Positions 10,225 through 21,791 of a stretch of 64,000 bases of DNA are shown here, piece by piece. Origin of the DNA: Symsagittifera roscoffensis (lineage: Eukaryota > Xenacoelomorpha > Acoela > Convolutidae); NCBI RefSeq assembly GCF_963678635.1, contig NC_087066.1, positions 20,427,996 to 20,491,995 on the forward strand, read 5' to 3'. The notes under the pieces were generated by a model. That model did no database searches. It was not told where the DNA came from and was given only the letters and a program-made list of their open reading frames with translations. Numbering within the stretch: the first letter of the stretch is position 1; each line of letters starts with the position of its first letter. A program made the translations under genes and the position numbers.

Positions 10225-10466
10225 TGGCATGAAAAAGTTTTCTTCGAAACAAATTTAACGTCCTTTTTAGAAGGTTATTTTTTGAAGATCCAGAACAATT
10301 TTCACTATTAGTTTGAACAAATGATCAAAAAGAGCAAAAAAAACAAAAAGTTTTTTATTTAACGTATCATGAAAAACCCTTATCAAAGTTTCTGTCTGTT
10401 TTTTTATTCACCTCGTAAACAATGTTTTTAGATGAAAGATGATCAAACAATCGCCAGAGAACACAT

Positions 10467-10549
10467 CCGCCGATAGTTCAGTTGAAAGAGCGGAGGACTG
10501 TAGAAAAACTGATATCCTTGAGTCCCTGGTTCGAGTCCGGGTTGGCGGA
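10467..10549 (+). tRNA. tRNA-Tyr(GTA) copy, D-loop variant
   Basis: The D stem is gttc and the D loop is agttgaaa, losing invariant G19. Acceptor pairing is kept by a wobble (ttggcgg). Confidence 0.77.
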
Positions 10550-10836
10550 TGAAATCACTTATTGTTTTATAACAGTTGCAGGAAATTGCTTTACTTCTCA
10601 AATTTGAAACTAAGGGAAGAATGTAGAAGATAATTTTGCATATGCAATCAAATGATTGCCACTAGTTTGACTATATGATCATAAAGAGCAAAAAAAATCA
10701 AATTTTTTCCATTGAATCATGAAAAACATTAATAAAATTTTCTGTCTGTTTTCTTCATGTCGTAGTCAAGGTTTTCAGATGAAAAAAGATCAAACAATCG
10801 CCGGAGAGCAAATCAAAGCGGCTGACACACAGACAA

Positions 10837-10919
10837 CCGCCGATAGCTCAGTTGGTAAAGCGGAGGACTGTAGAAAAGATGATATCCTTAGGTCCCTGGT
10901 TTGAGTCCGGGTCGGCGGA
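10837..10919 (+). tRNA. tRNA-Tyr(GTA) copy, nearly intact
   Basis: Perfect acceptor. G22 is A and the T loop is tttgagt (C56 lost). Class B spacer follows. Confidence 0.8.
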
Positions 10920-11375
10920 TGGCATGAATTCTCTGAAAAAAGCAATAAGAGACCCTTTTGGACCCGTAGACGATAAGGCGACAAAAACCACCAGAAAACA
11001 ATCTAACGGCAATTATTGGCAAACAATTGTTGATATATACCTTTTTTAAAAGAGCCGAGGACCGCAATTACTGCTATTACCTAAAAACTGAGGGCTCGGA
11101 GAGGATTCCATAGAAAATTGCTGCAGTTTATCTCGAAAATTTTAGACAAAGTTTTTCTTCGAAACAAAAACTAACGAACCTTTCAGAAGACTATTTGTTG
11201 AAGATCCAGAACAATTTTCACTATTAGTTGGAACAGAGGACCAGTAAGAGCAAAAAAAAAACATTTTTTTCCTAACGAATCATGAAAAACCTTCATCAAA
11301 ATTTCTGTCTGTTTTATTCACCTCGTTACAAAATTTTTAGATAGAAAATGATCGAACAACCACCGGAAAGCACAT

Positions 11376-11458
11376 CCGCCGATAGCTCAGCTGGTAGAGC
11401 GGAGGACTGTAGAAAAACTGATATCCTTAGGTCCATGGCACGAGTCCGGGTCGGCGGA
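11376..11458 (+). tRNA. tRNA-Tyr(GTA) copy, B box altered
   Basis: T loop cacgagt (T54 and T55 lost) and T stem catgg. Acceptor and anticodon arm intact. Confidence 0.77.
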
Positions 11459-11744
11459 TGACATCATTTATTGTTTGATAAGAATTGCCGGAAGTTGCTT
11501 TACATTTCAAAATTGAAAGTAAGGGAAAAATGTAGAAGATAATTTTGAACATGCAGTCAAATGTTTGCCATTAGTTTGACTATATGATTATAAAGAGCAA
11601 AAAAAAACAAATTTTTACCATTGAATCATGAAAAAATTGGATGAAACTTTCTAGCTGTTTTCTTCACGTTGTAATCAATGTTTTCAGATGAAAAAAGATC
11701 AAACAATCGCCGGAGAAAAATCTAAGCGGCTGAACCGCAGACAT

Positions 11745-11827
11745 CCGGCGATAGCTCAGTTGGTAGAGCGGAGGACTGTAGAAAAACTGATATCCTTAGA
11801 TCCCTGGTTCGAGTCCGTGTCGGCGGA
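11745..11827 (+). tRNA. tRNA-Tyr(GTA) copy, acceptor mismatch
   Basis: C4 is G (ccggcga), T stem 3' strand is ccgtg. T loop and anticodon canonical. Confidence 0.77.
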
Positions 11828-12113
11828 TGACATCATTTATTGTTTGATAACAATTGCCGGAAATTGCTTTACATTTCGAAATTGAAATTAAGGAAAAAAA
11901 TAGAAGATAATTTTGTATATGCAATCAAATGTTTGCCATTAGTTTGGCTATATGATTATAAAGCGCAAAAAAAAACAAATTTTTCCCATTTAACCATGAA
12001 AAACATTAATAAAAATTTCTGTCTGTTTTCTTCATGTCGCAGTCAAGGTTTTCAGATGAAAAAAGATCAAACAATCGCCGGAGAACAAATCAGAAGGGCT
12101 GACATACAGACAA

Positions 12114-12196
12114 CGGCCGCTAGCTCAGTTGGTAGAGCGGAGGACTGTAGAAAAGATAATATCCTTAGGTCCCTGGTTCGAGTCCGGGTCGGCGGA
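12114..12196 (+). tRNA. tRNA-Tyr(GTA) copy, acceptor degenerate
   Basis: 5' acceptor strand is cggccgc, giving several mismatches. All other arms canonical. Intron aaaagataat; class B spacer. Confidence 0.77.
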
Positions 12197-12656
12197 TGGC
12201 ATGAATTCTCTGAAAAAAAGCAATAAGAGACCCTTTTGGACCCGTAGACGATAAGGCGACAAAAACCGCCAGAAAACAATCTAACGGCAATTATTGGCAA
12301 ACAATTGTTGATATATACCTTTTTTTTAAAAGAGCAGAGGACCGCAATTAGTGCTATTACCTAAAAACTGAGGGCTCGGAGAGGATTCCATAGAAAATTG
12401 CTGCAGTTTATCTCGAAAATTTTAGACAGAAAGTTTTTCTTCGAAACAAAAACTAACGAACTTTTTAGAAGACTGTTTTTTGAAAATCCAGAACAATTTT
12501 CACTATTAGTTTGAACAGAGGATCAGTAAGAGCAAAAAAAAACATTTTTTTCTTAACGAATCCTGAAAAACCTTCATCAAAATTTCTGTCTGTTTTATTC
12601 ACCTCGATACAAAATTTTTAGATATAAAATGATCGAACAATCGCCGGAGAGCACAT

Positions 12657-12739
12657 CCGCCGATAGCTCAGTTGAAAGAGCGGAGGACTGTAGAAAAACT
12701 GATATCCTTGAGTCCCTGGTTCGAGTCCGGGTTGGCGGA
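12657..12739 (+). tRNA. tRNA-Tyr(GTA) copy, D-loop variant
   Basis: D loop agttgaaa lacks G19; ttggcgg 3' strand pairs by wobble. A T5 run follows at about +10. Confidence 0.78.
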
Positions 12740-13027
12740 CGAAAGCACTTTTTGTTTTATAACAGTTGCAGGAAATTGCTTTACTTCTCAAATTTGAAAC
12801 TAAGGGAAGAATGTAGAAGATAATTTTGCATATGCAATCAAATGATTGCCACTAGTTTGACTATATGATCATAAAGAGCAAAAAAAAATCCAATTTTTCC
12901 CATTGAATCATGAAAAACATTAATAAAATTTTCTGTCTGTTTTCTTCATGTCGTAGTCAAGGTTTTCAGATGAAAAAAGATCAAACAATCGCCGGAGAAC
13001 AAATCAAAGCGGCTGATACACAGACAA

Positions 13028-13110
13028 CCACCGATAGCTCAGTTGGTAGAGCGGAGGACTGTAGAAAAGATAATATCCTTAGGTCCCTGGTTCGAGTCCG
13101 GGTCGGCGGA
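13028..13110 (+). tRNA. tRNA-Tyr(GTA) copy, one acceptor mismatch
   Basis: Only G3 to A (ccaccga) departs from the faultless form. Intron aaaagataat; class B spacer with no close T run. Confidence 0.82.
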
Positions 13111-13570
13111 TGGCATGAATTCTCTGAAAAAAAGCAATAAGAGACCCTTTTGGACCCGTAGACGATAAGGCGACAAAAACCGCCAGAAAACAATCTAACG
13201 GCAATTATTGGCAAACAATTGTTGATATATACCTTTTTTTAAAAGAGCAGAAGACCGCAATTACTGCTATTACCTAAAAACTGAGGGCTCGGAGAGGATT
13301 CCATAGAAAATCGCTGCAGTTTATCTCGAAAATTTTAGACAGAAAGTTTTTCTTCGAAACAAAAACTAACGAACTTTTTAGAAGACTATTTTTTGAAGAT
13401 CCAGAACAATTTTCACTATTAGTTTGAACAGAGGATCAGTAAGAGCAAAAAAAAAACATTTTTTTCTTAACGAATCCTGAAAAACCTTCATCAAAATTTC
13501 TGTCTGTTTTATTCACCTCGATACAAAATTTTTAGATATAAAATGATCGAACAATCGCCGGAGAGCACAT

Positions 13571-13653
13571 CCGCCGATAGCTCAGCTGGTAGAGCGGATG
13601 ACTGTAGAAAACCTGATATCCTTAGGTCCCTGGTACGAGTCCGGGTCGGCGGA
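13571..13653 (+). tRNA. tRNA-Tyr(GTA) copy, B box altered
   Basis: G30 is T and the T loop is tacgagt. Acceptor perfect. Intron aaacctgat type. Confidence 0.77.
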
Positions 13654-13940
13654 TGACCTCATTTATTGTTTGATAACAATTGCCGGAAGTTGCTTTACAT
13701 TTCAAAATTGAAATTAAGGAAAAAATATAGAAGATAATTTTGTATATGCAATCAAATGTTTGCCATTAGTTTGACTATATGATTATAAACCGCAAAAAAA
13801 AACAAGTTTTTCCCATTTAACCATGAAAAACATTAATAAAATTTTCTGTCTGTTTTCTTCACTTTGTAGTCAAGGTTTTCAGGTGAAAAAAGATCAAACA
13901 ATCGCCTGAGAACAAATCAAAGCGGCTGACAAACAGACAA

Positions 13941-14023
13941 CAGCTGATAGCTCAGTTGGTAGAGCGGAGGACTGTAGAAAAACTGATATCCTTAGGTCCC
14001 TGGTTCAAGTCCGGGTCGGCGGA
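13941..14023 (+). tRNA. tRNA-Tyr(GTA) copy before the foreign island
   Basis: Acceptor 5' strand cagctga has one mismatch and one wobble; T loop ttcaagt. Its class B spacer is cut at 14104, where the foreign segment starts. Confidence 0.77.
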
Positions 14024-14264
14024 TGGCATGAATTCTCTGAAAAAAAAGCAATACGAGACCTTTTTGGACCCGTAGACGATAAGGCGACAAAAACCGCCAG
14101 CAAACAACCGAAGACTTTAGTCAAGGTGTTATGGTATCGTGTAACGGGTTTTTTTTAATGTTGTCTGTTGTCAAGTGTCGACAAATAACGTCCACAGTTA
14201 TCAATTATCATGTGGGCTGGACTATATCGCGCTATGTCACGTGATTGCGTATGTTTGTTTCTTT

Positions 14265-15082
14265 ATTTGTTCATCTTTATTTATTTAATTATCTGTTCTT
14301 CTATTTATTTAATTATGTTTAGTTTGCTTATATTTATTTATAATTTATGTATGTACATATTTATTTTTGTTTATTTTAATCACGTGTTTTGTATATTTAT
14401 TTAATTATTCTTTCTTTCATTTAATTTTGCTTTTATTATTTCTGCGTGTGTATTTATTTAATTTATTTATTTTCATTTATTTATATTATGGGTCTGTTTG
14501 TTTGGTTATTTGTTCATATATATTTTTTCATGTCTATTTAATTATTTGTACATTTCACTTTTGCTTTTATTTATTTATTTATTTATTTACTTATGTATTT
14601 ATTTATGTATTTATTTATTTATTTATTTATTTATGTATTGATTTATTTTTTTATTGCTTATTTATTTATCAGGTGTGTTTTGTTTATTTGTTGATATTTA
14701 TTTCTATAATTATTTAATTATTCTTTCTTTCATTTAGTTTTGCTTTTATTATTTATGTATGTGTATTTATTTCATTTATTTATTTTCATTTATTCATATT
14801 ATGGGTCTGTTTGTTTGGTTATTTGTTCATATATATTTTTTCATGTCTATTTAATTATTTGTACATTTCACTTTTGCTTTTATTTATTTATATATTTATT
14901 TATTTATGTATTCATTTATGTATTTATTTATTTATTTATGTATTGATTTATTTTTTTATTGCTTATTTATTTATCAGGTGTGTTTTGTTTATTTGTTGAT
15001 ATTTATTTCTATATTTATTTAATTATTCTTTCTTTCATTTAGTTTTGCTTTTATTATTTATGTATGTGTATTTATTTAATCT
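14265..15082. repeat. ATTT-rich minisatellite with a period of about 309 bp
   Basis: The sequence is mostly runs of tttatttatt. A larger unit recurs: the word ttaattattctttcttt occurs at 14401, 14714 and 15019 (spacings 313 and 305), giving about 2.2 copies. Words such as atgggtctgtttgtttgg mark each copy. The long hydrophobic reading frames across it come from composition and are not genes. Confidence 0.88.
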
Positions 15083-15085
15083 AAT

Positions 15086-15429
15086 CACGAGTTGAATGAA
15101 TTGCAAGTTGCCACCAAGACTGGTGAAAGGGTGACTGTCAATGTCTGGGACCCTATACATGACATCCACACGCCGTCAACCATTGTCACAGTAGACGGTC
15201 GCGTGAAACTGTTCAACGAAGAACCTGTCGTTAACGTGAGTTCTTGCTAAATCAACTTTTTATATATTTTGCATATGTTTTCTGATATTCAATTCAGGCT
15301 CTTTCGATTGTCCCAACAATGAACTCCAATGGCGAATTCGAAAAGGTGAAAGAAACACTTGCCGATGATGCGGTCTCTTGTGTTACCGAAGTTGTCCAAG
15401 TTGTGTCGTGGGGCATTCAACAATCGAAC
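15086..15429 (+). pseudogene. Orphan two-exon gene fragment, unrecognised protein
   Basis: Exon one (about 15086-15235, 50 open codons) reads through VATKTGERVTVNVWDPIHD and VTVDGRVKLFNEEPVV. A 62-bp intron (15236-15297) has donor AAC/GTGAGT and acceptor aattcag. Exon two (15298-15429, 44 codons) reads ALSIVPTMNSNGEFEKVK and CVTEVVQVVSWG. The frame is kept across the intron, third positions are GC-richer than around it, and small intron sites are good, so it is real coding sequence. It starts against the minisatellite and ends where array spacer begins, so both ends are cut. A possible acceptor ends at 15091. I do not recognise the family. Confidence 0.65.
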
Positions 15430-15677
15430 GGATGGCATGAAAAAGTTTTCTTCGAAACAAATTTAACGAACTTTTTAGAAGGTTATTTTTTGAAGATCCA
15501 GAACAATTTTCACTATTAGTTTAAACAAATGATCAAAAAGAGCAAAAAAAAAAACAAATAATTTTTTATTTAACGAATCATGAAAAACCCTTATCAAAGT
15601 TTCTGTCTGTTTTTTTTTTCACCTCGTAAACAATGTTTTTAGATGAAAGATGATCAAACAATCGCCAGAGAACACAT

Positions 15678-15760
15678 CCGCCGATAGCTCAGTTGAAAGA
15701 GCGGAGGACTGTAGAAAAACTGATATCCTTGAGTCCCTGGTTCGAGTCCGGGTTGGCGGA
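15678..15760 (+). tRNA. tRNA-Tyr(GTA) copy, D-loop variant
   Basis: D loop agttgaaa; the same type as 12657, including the cgaaagcac start of the spacer. First copy after the island. Confidence 0.78.
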
Positions 15761-16047
15761 CGAAAGCACTTATTGTTTTATAACAGTTGCAGGAAATTGC
15801 TTTACTTCTCAAATTTGAAACTAAGGGAAGAATGTAGAAGATAATTTTGCATATGCAATTAAATGATTGCCACTAGTTTGACTATATGATCATAAAGAGC
15901 AAAAAAAATCCAATTTTTCCCATTGAATCATGAAAAACATTAATAAAATTTTCTGTCTGTTTTCTTCATGTCGTAGTCAAGGTTTTCAGATGAAAAAAGA
16001 TCAAACAATCGCCGGAGAACAAATCAAAGCGGCTGATACACAGACAA

Positions 16048-16130
16048 CCACCGATAGCTCAGTTGGTAGAGCGGAGGACTGTAGAAAAGATAATATCCTT
16101 AGGTCCCTGGTTCGAGTCCGGGTCGGCGGA
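16048..16130 (+). tRNA. tRNA-Tyr(GTA) copy, one acceptor mismatch
   Basis: G3 to A only. Same sequence as 13028 and 18236; class B spacer. Confidence 0.82.
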
Positions 16131-16587
16131 TGGCATGAATTCTCTGAAAAAAAGCAATAAGAGACCCTTTTGGACCCGTAGACGATAAGGCGACAAAAAC
16201 CGCCAGAAAACAATCTAACGGCAATTATTGGCAAACAATTGTTGATATATACCTTTTTTTAAAAGAGCAGAAGACCGCAATTACTGCTATTACCTAAAAA
16301 CTGAGGGCTCGGAGAGGATTCCATAGAAAATCGCTGCAGTTTATCTCGAAAATTTTAGACAGAAAGTTTTTCTTCGAAACAAAAACTAACGAACTTTTTA
16401 GAAGACTATTTTTTGAAGATCCAGAACAATTTTCACTATTAGTTTGAATAGAGGACCAGTAAGAGCAAAAAAACATTTTTTTCTTAACGAATCATGAAAA
16501 ACCTTCATCAAAATTTCGGTCTGTTTTATTCACCTCGTTACAAAATTTTTAGATACAAAATGATCGAACAACCACCGGAGAGCGCAT

Positions 16588-16670
16588 CCGCCGATAGCTC
16601 AGCTGGTAGAGCGGAGGACTGTAGAACAACTGGTATCCTTAGGTCCCTGGCACGAGTCCGGGTCGGCGGA
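16588..16670 (+). tRNA. tRNA-Tyr(GTA) copy, B box altered
   Basis: T loop cacgagt. Intron aacaactggt, shared only with 17497 and 18776. Confidence 0.78.
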
Positions 16671-16956
16671 TGACATCATTTATTGTTTGATAACAATTGC
16701 CGGAAGTTGCTTTACATTTCAAAATTGAAATTAAGGAAAAAATATAGAAGATAATTTTGTATATGCAGTCAAATATTTGCCATTAGTTTGACTATATGAT
16801 TATAAACCGCAAAAAAAAACAAATTTTTACCATTGAATCATGAAAAAATTGGATGAAACTTTCTGGCTGTTTTCTTCACGTTGTAATCAATGTTTTCAGA
16901 TGAAAAAAGATCAAACAATCGCCGGAGAAAAATCTAAGCGGCTGAACCGCAGACAT

Positions 16957-17039
16957 CCGCCAATAGCTCAGTTGGTAGAGCGGAGGACTGTAGAAAAACT
17001 GATATCCTTAGGTCCCTGGTTCGAGTCCGGGTCGGCGGA
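16957..17039 (+). tRNA. tRNA-Tyr(GTA) copy, nearly intact
   Basis: G6 to A (ccgccaa) costs one acceptor pair; otherwise canonical. Class B spacer. Confidence 0.82.
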
Positions 17040-17496
17040 TGGCATGAATTCTCTGAAAAAAAGCAATACGAGACCCTTTTGGACCCGTAGACGATAAGGC
17101 GACAAAAACCGCCAGCAAACAATCTAACGGCAATTATTGGCAAACAATTGTTGATATATACCTTTTTTTAAAAGAGCAGAGGACCGCAATTATTGCTATT
17201 ACCTAAAAACTGAGGGCTCGGAGAGGATTCCATAGAAAAATGCTGCAGTTTATCTCGAAAATTTTAGACAGAAAGTTTTTCTTCGAAACAAAAACTAACT
17301 AGCTTTTTAGAAGACTGTTTTTTGAAAATCCAGAGCAATTTTCACTATTAATTTGAATAGAGGACCAGTAAGAGCAAAAAAACATTTTTTTCTTAACGAA
17401 TCATGAAAAACCTTCATCAAAATTTCGGTCTGTTTTATTCACCTCGTTACAAAATTTTTAGATACAAAATGATCGAACAACCACCGGAGAGCGCAT

Positions 17497-17579
17497 CCGC
17501 CGATAGCTCAGCTGGTAGAGCGGAGGACTGTAGAACAACTGGTATCCTTAGGTCCCTGGCACGAGTCCGGGTCGGCGGA
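17497..17579 (+). tRNA. tRNA-Tyr(GTA) copy, B box altered
   Basis: Matches 16588 throughout, including the T loop cacgagt and the variant intron. Confidence 0.78.
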
Positions 17580-17865
17580 TGACATCATTTATTGTTTGAT
17601 AACAATTGCCGGAAGTTGCTTTACATTTCAAAATTGAAATTAAGGAAAAAATGTAGAAGATAATTTTGTATATGCAGTCAAATGTTTGCCATTAGTTTGA
17701 CTATATGATTATAAACCGCAAAAAAAACAATTTTTTCCCATTTAACCATGAAAAACATTAATAAAATTTTCTGTCTGTTTTCTTCACTTTGTAGTCAAGG
17801 TTTTCAGGTGAAAAAAGATCAAACAATCGCCGGAGAAAAAATCTAAGCGGCTGAACCGTAGACAT

Positions 17866-17948
17866 CCAACGATAGCTCAGTTGGTAGAGCGGAGGACTGT
17901 AGAAAAACTGATATCCTTAGGTCCCTGGTTCGAGTCCGAGTCGGCAGA
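17866..17948 (+). tRNA. tRNA-Tyr(GTA) copy, acceptor degenerate
   Basis: Acceptor ccaacga/tcggcag has three mismatches and T stem ccgag one. Same type as 20056. Confidence 0.75.
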
Positions 17949-18235
17949 TGACATCATTTATTGTTTTATAACAGTTGCAGGAAATTGCTTTACTTCTCAA
18001 ATTTGAAACTAAGGGAAGAATGTAGAAGATAATTTTGCATATGCAATCAAATGATTGCCACTAGTTTGACTATATGATCATAAAGAGCAAAAAAAATCCA
18101 ATTTTTCCCATTGAATCATGAAAAACATTAATAAAATTTTCTGTCTGTTTTCTTCATGTCGTAGTCAAGGTTTTCAGATGAAAAAAGATCAAACAATCGC
18201 CGGAGAACAAATCAAAGCGGCTGATACACAGACAA

Positions 18236-18318
18236 CCACCGATAGCTCAGTTGGTAGAGCGGAGGACTGTAGAAAAGATAATATCCTTAGGTCCCTGGTT
18301 CGAGTCCGGGTCGGCGGA
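18236..18318 (+). tRNA. tRNA-Tyr(GTA) copy, one acceptor mismatch
   Basis: Third copy of the 13028 type (G3 to A, intron aaaagataat). Confidence 0.82.
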
Positions 18319-18775
18319 TGGCATGAATTCTCTGAAAAAAAGCAATAAGAGACCCTTTTGGACCCGTAGACGATAAGGCGACAAAAACCGCCAGAAAACA
18401 ATCTAACGGCAATTATTGGCAAACACTTGTTGATATATACCTTTTTTTAAAAGAGCAGAGGACCGCAATTAGTGCTATTACCTAAAAACTGAGGGCTCGG
18501 AGAGGATTCCATAGAAAATCGCTGCAGTTTATCTCGAAAATTTTAGACAGAAAGTTTTTCTTCGAAACAAAAACTAACGAACTTTTTAGAAGACTATTTT
18601 TTGAAGATCCAGAACAATTTTCACTATTAGTTTGAATAGAGGACCAGTAAGAGCAAAAAAACATTTTTTTCTTAACGAATCATGAAAAACCTTCATCAAA
18701 ATTTCGGTCTGTTTTATTCACCTCGTTACAAAATTTTTAGATACAAAATGATCGAACAACCACCGGAGAGCGCAT

Positions 18776-18858
18776 CCGCCGATAGCTCAGCTGGTAGAGC
18801 GGAGGACTGTAGAACAACTGGTATCCTTAGGTCCCTGGCACGAGTCCGGGTCGGCGGA
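18776..18858 (+). tRNA. tRNA-Tyr(GTA) copy, B box altered
   Basis: Third copy of the 16588 type (cacgagt, intron aacaactggt). Confidence 0.78.
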
Positions 18859-19145
18859 TGACATCATTTATTGTTTGATAACAATTGCCGGAAGTTGCTT
18901 TACATTTCAAAATTGAAATTAAGGAAAAAATGTAGAAGATAATTTTGTATATGCAGTCAAATGTTTGCCATTAGTTTGACTATATGATTATAAACCGCAA
19001 AAAAAAACAATTTTTTCCCATTTAACCATGAAAAACATTAATAAAATTTTCTGTCTGTTTTCTTCACTTTGTAGTCAAGGTTTTCAGGTGAAAAAAGATC
19101 AAACAATCGCCTGAGAACAAATCAAAGCGGCTGACAAACAGACAA

Positions 19146-19228
19146 CAGCTGATAGCTCAGTTGGTAGAGCGGAGGACTGTAGAAAAACTGATATCCTTAG
19201 GTCCCTGGTTCGAGTCCGGGTCGGCGGA
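19146..19228 (+). tRNA. tRNA-Tyr(GTA) copy, one acceptor mismatch
   Basis: Acceptor cagctga has one mismatch and a wobble; T loop canonical, unlike its relative at 13941. Confidence 0.8.
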
Positions 19229-19686
19229 TGGCATGAATTCTCTGAAAAAAAGCAATACGAGAGCCTTTTGGACCCGTAGACGATAAGGCGACAAAAACCG
19301 CCAGCAAACAATCTAACGGCAACTATTGGCAAACAATTGTTGATATATACCTTTTTTTAAAAGAGCAGAGGACCGCAATTATTGCTATTACCTAAAAACT
19401 GAGGGCTCGGAGAGGATTCCATAGAAAAATGCTGCAGTTTATCTCGAAAATTTTAGACAGAAAGTTTTTCTTCGAAACAAAAACTAACTAGCCTTTTAGA
19501 AGACTGTTTTTTGAAAATCCAGAGCAATTTTCACTATTAATTTGAACAAAGGATCAGTAAGAGCAAAAAAAAACATTTTTTCTTAACGAATCCTGAAAAA
19601 CCTTCATCAAAATTTCTGTCTGTTTTATTCACATCGATACACAATTTTTAGATAGAAAATGATCGAACAACCACCGGAGAGCACAT

Positions 19687-19769
19687 CCGCCGATAGCTCA
19701 GCTGGTAGAGCGGAGGACTGTAGAAAAACTGATATCCTTAGGTCCCTGGCACGAGTCCGGGTCGGCGGA
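19687..19769 (+). tRNA. tRNA-Tyr(GTA) copy, B box altered
   Basis: T loop cacgagt; all stems paired. Confidence 0.78.
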
Positions 19770-20055
19770 TGACATCATTTATTGTTTAATAACAATTGCC
19801 GGAAATTGCTTTACATTTCAAAATTGAAATTAAGGGAAAAATGTAGAAGATAATTTTGAACATGCAGTCAAATGTTTGCCATTAGTTTGACTATATGATT
19901 ATAAATAGCAAAAAAAACCAATTTTTTCCAATTAACCATGAAAAACATTAATAAAATTTTCTGTCTGTTTTCTTCACTTCGTAGTCAAGGTTTTCAGGTG
20001 AAAAAAGATCAAGCAATCGCCGGAGAAAAAATCTAAGCGGCTGAACCGTAGACAT

Positions 20056-20138
20056 CCAACGATAGCTCAGTTGGTAGAGCGGAGGACTGTAGAAAAACTG
20101 ATATCCTTAGGTCCCTGGTTCGAGTCCGAGTCGGCAGA
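20056..20138 (+). tRNA. tRNA-Tyr(GTA) copy, acceptor degenerate
   Basis: ccaacga/tcggcag as at 17866. A T5 run follows at about +10. Confidence 0.75.
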
Positions 20139-20427
20139 TGACATCACTTTTTGTTTGATAAAAATTGCCGGAAATTTCTTTACTTTTCAAAATTGAAATT
20201 TTGTCGGAAAATCTAACATTGTAAGAATCTAGTTTGAAAATTCAATTAAAACTTTGCCATTAATTTGACTAGATGATAGGAAAGAGCAAAAAAAAATTTT
20301 CATTGAATCATGAAAAAATTTGATGAAATTTTCTGGCTGTTTTCTTCACGTTGTAATCAAGGTTTTCAGATGAAAAAAGATCAAACAATCGCCGGAGAAA
20401 AAATCTAAGCGGCTGATCCGTATACAT

Positions 20428-20510
20428 CCGCCGATAGCTCAGTTGGTAGAGCGGAGGACTGTAGAAAAACTGATATCCTTAGGTCCCTGGTTCGAGTTCG
20501 AGTCGGCTGA
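20428..20510 (+). tRNA. tRNA-Tyr(GTA) copy, T stem and acceptor mismatched
   Basis: 3' T stem ttcga, 3' acceptor tcggctg. 5' half canonical. T5 run follows. Confidence 0.77.
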
Positions 20511-20797
20511 TGACAGCACTTTTTGTTTGATAAAAATTGCCGGAAATTTCTTTACTTTTCAAAATTGAAAGTTTGTCGGAAAACCTAATATTGTAAGAAT
20601 TTAGTTTGAAAATTCAATTAAAACTTTGCCATTAATTTTACTAGATGATAGAAAAGAGCAAAAAAAATTTTTCATTGAATCATGAAAAACTTTTATAAAA
20701 CTTTCTGTATGTTTTCTTTTCCTCGTATTCAAGGTTTTCAATGACAAATGATCAAACAAGACTGGAGAAAAAATCGAAGCGGCTGACAAACAGACAA

Positions 20798-20880
20798 CCA
20801 CCGATAGCTGAGTTGGTAGAGCGGAGGACTGTAGAAAAGCTGATATCCTTAGGTCCCTGGTTCGAGTCCGGGTCGGGGGA
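20798..20880 (+). tRNA. tRNA-Tyr(GTA) copy, degenerate
   Basis: Acceptor ccaccga/tcggggg and D stem gctg are mismatched. T arm canonical; T5 run follows. Confidence 0.77.
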
Positions 20881-21167
20881 TGACATCACTTTTTGTTTGA
20901 TAAAAATTGCCGGAAATTTCTTTACTTTTCAAAAATTGAAATTTTGTCGGAAAATCTAACCCTGTAAGAATTTAGTTTGAAAATTCAATTAAAATTTTCC
21001 CATTAGTTTGACTAGATGATAGAAAAGAGCAAAAAAAAATTTCATTGAATCATGAAAAACTTTTATGAAACTTTCTGTATGTTTTCTTTTCCTCGTATTC
21101 AAGGTTTTAAATGACAAATGATCAAACGAGACTGGAGAACAAATCAAAGCGGCTGACACACAGACAA

Positions 21168-21250
21168 CCGCCGATAGCTCAGTTGGTAGAGCGGAGGACT
21201 GTAGAAAAGATGATATCCTTAGGTCCCTGGTTCAAGTCCGGGTCGGCGGA
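21168..21250 (+). tRNA. tRNA-Tyr(GTA) copy, nearly intact
   Basis: All stems paired; T loop ttcaagt (G57 to A, conservative). Intron aaaagatgat; class B spacer. Confidence 0.85.
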
Positions 21251-21708
21251 TGGCATGAATTCTCTGAAAAAAAGCAATAAGAAACTCTTTTGGACCCGTA
21301 GACGATAAGGCGGCAAAAACCGCCAGAAAACAACCTAACGGCAATTATTGGCAAACAATTGTTGATATATACCTTTTTTAAAAGAGCATAGGACCGCATT
21401 TACTGCTATTACCTAAAAACTGAGGGCTCGGAGAGGATTCCATAGAAAATTGCTGCAGTTTATCTCGAAAATTTTAGACAGAAAGTTTTTCTTCGAAACA
21501 AAAACTAACGAACTTTTTAGAAGACTGTTTTTTGAAAATCCAGAACAACTTTCACTATTAGTTTGAACAGAGGATCAGTAAGAGCAAAAAAAAACATTTT
21601 TTTCTTAACGAATCCTGAAAAACCTTCATCAAAATTTCTGTCTGTTTTATTCACCTCGATACAAAATTTTTAGATATAAAATGATCGAACAATCGCCGGA
21701 GAGCACAT

Positions 21709-21791
21709 CCGCCGATAGCTCAGCTGGTAGAGCGGATGACTGTAGAAAACCTGATATCCTTAGGTCCCTGGTACGAGTCCGGGTCGGCGGA
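21709..21791 (+). tRNA. tRNA-Tyr(GTA) copy, B box altered
   Basis: G30 to T and T loop tacgagt, as at 13571. Confidence 0.77.

Larger units (their letters stand above)
14105..15429. other. Foreign island inside the tRNA array
   Basis: A class B spacer stops after gccagcaaacaa and array sequence resumes at 15430 with tggcatgaaaaag, the first bases of a class C spacer. Between them lie about 160 bp of unique sequence, an ATTT-rich minisatellite and a two-exon gene fragment. No terminal inverted repeats or target duplication are seen, so recombination or repair capture is likelier than a transposon. Confidence 0.85.

Noticed and set aside
14210-14999. Overlapping hydrophobic frames rich in Phe, Ile, Tyr and Leu
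   Set aside because: They are produced by the ATTT minisatellite in several frames at once.
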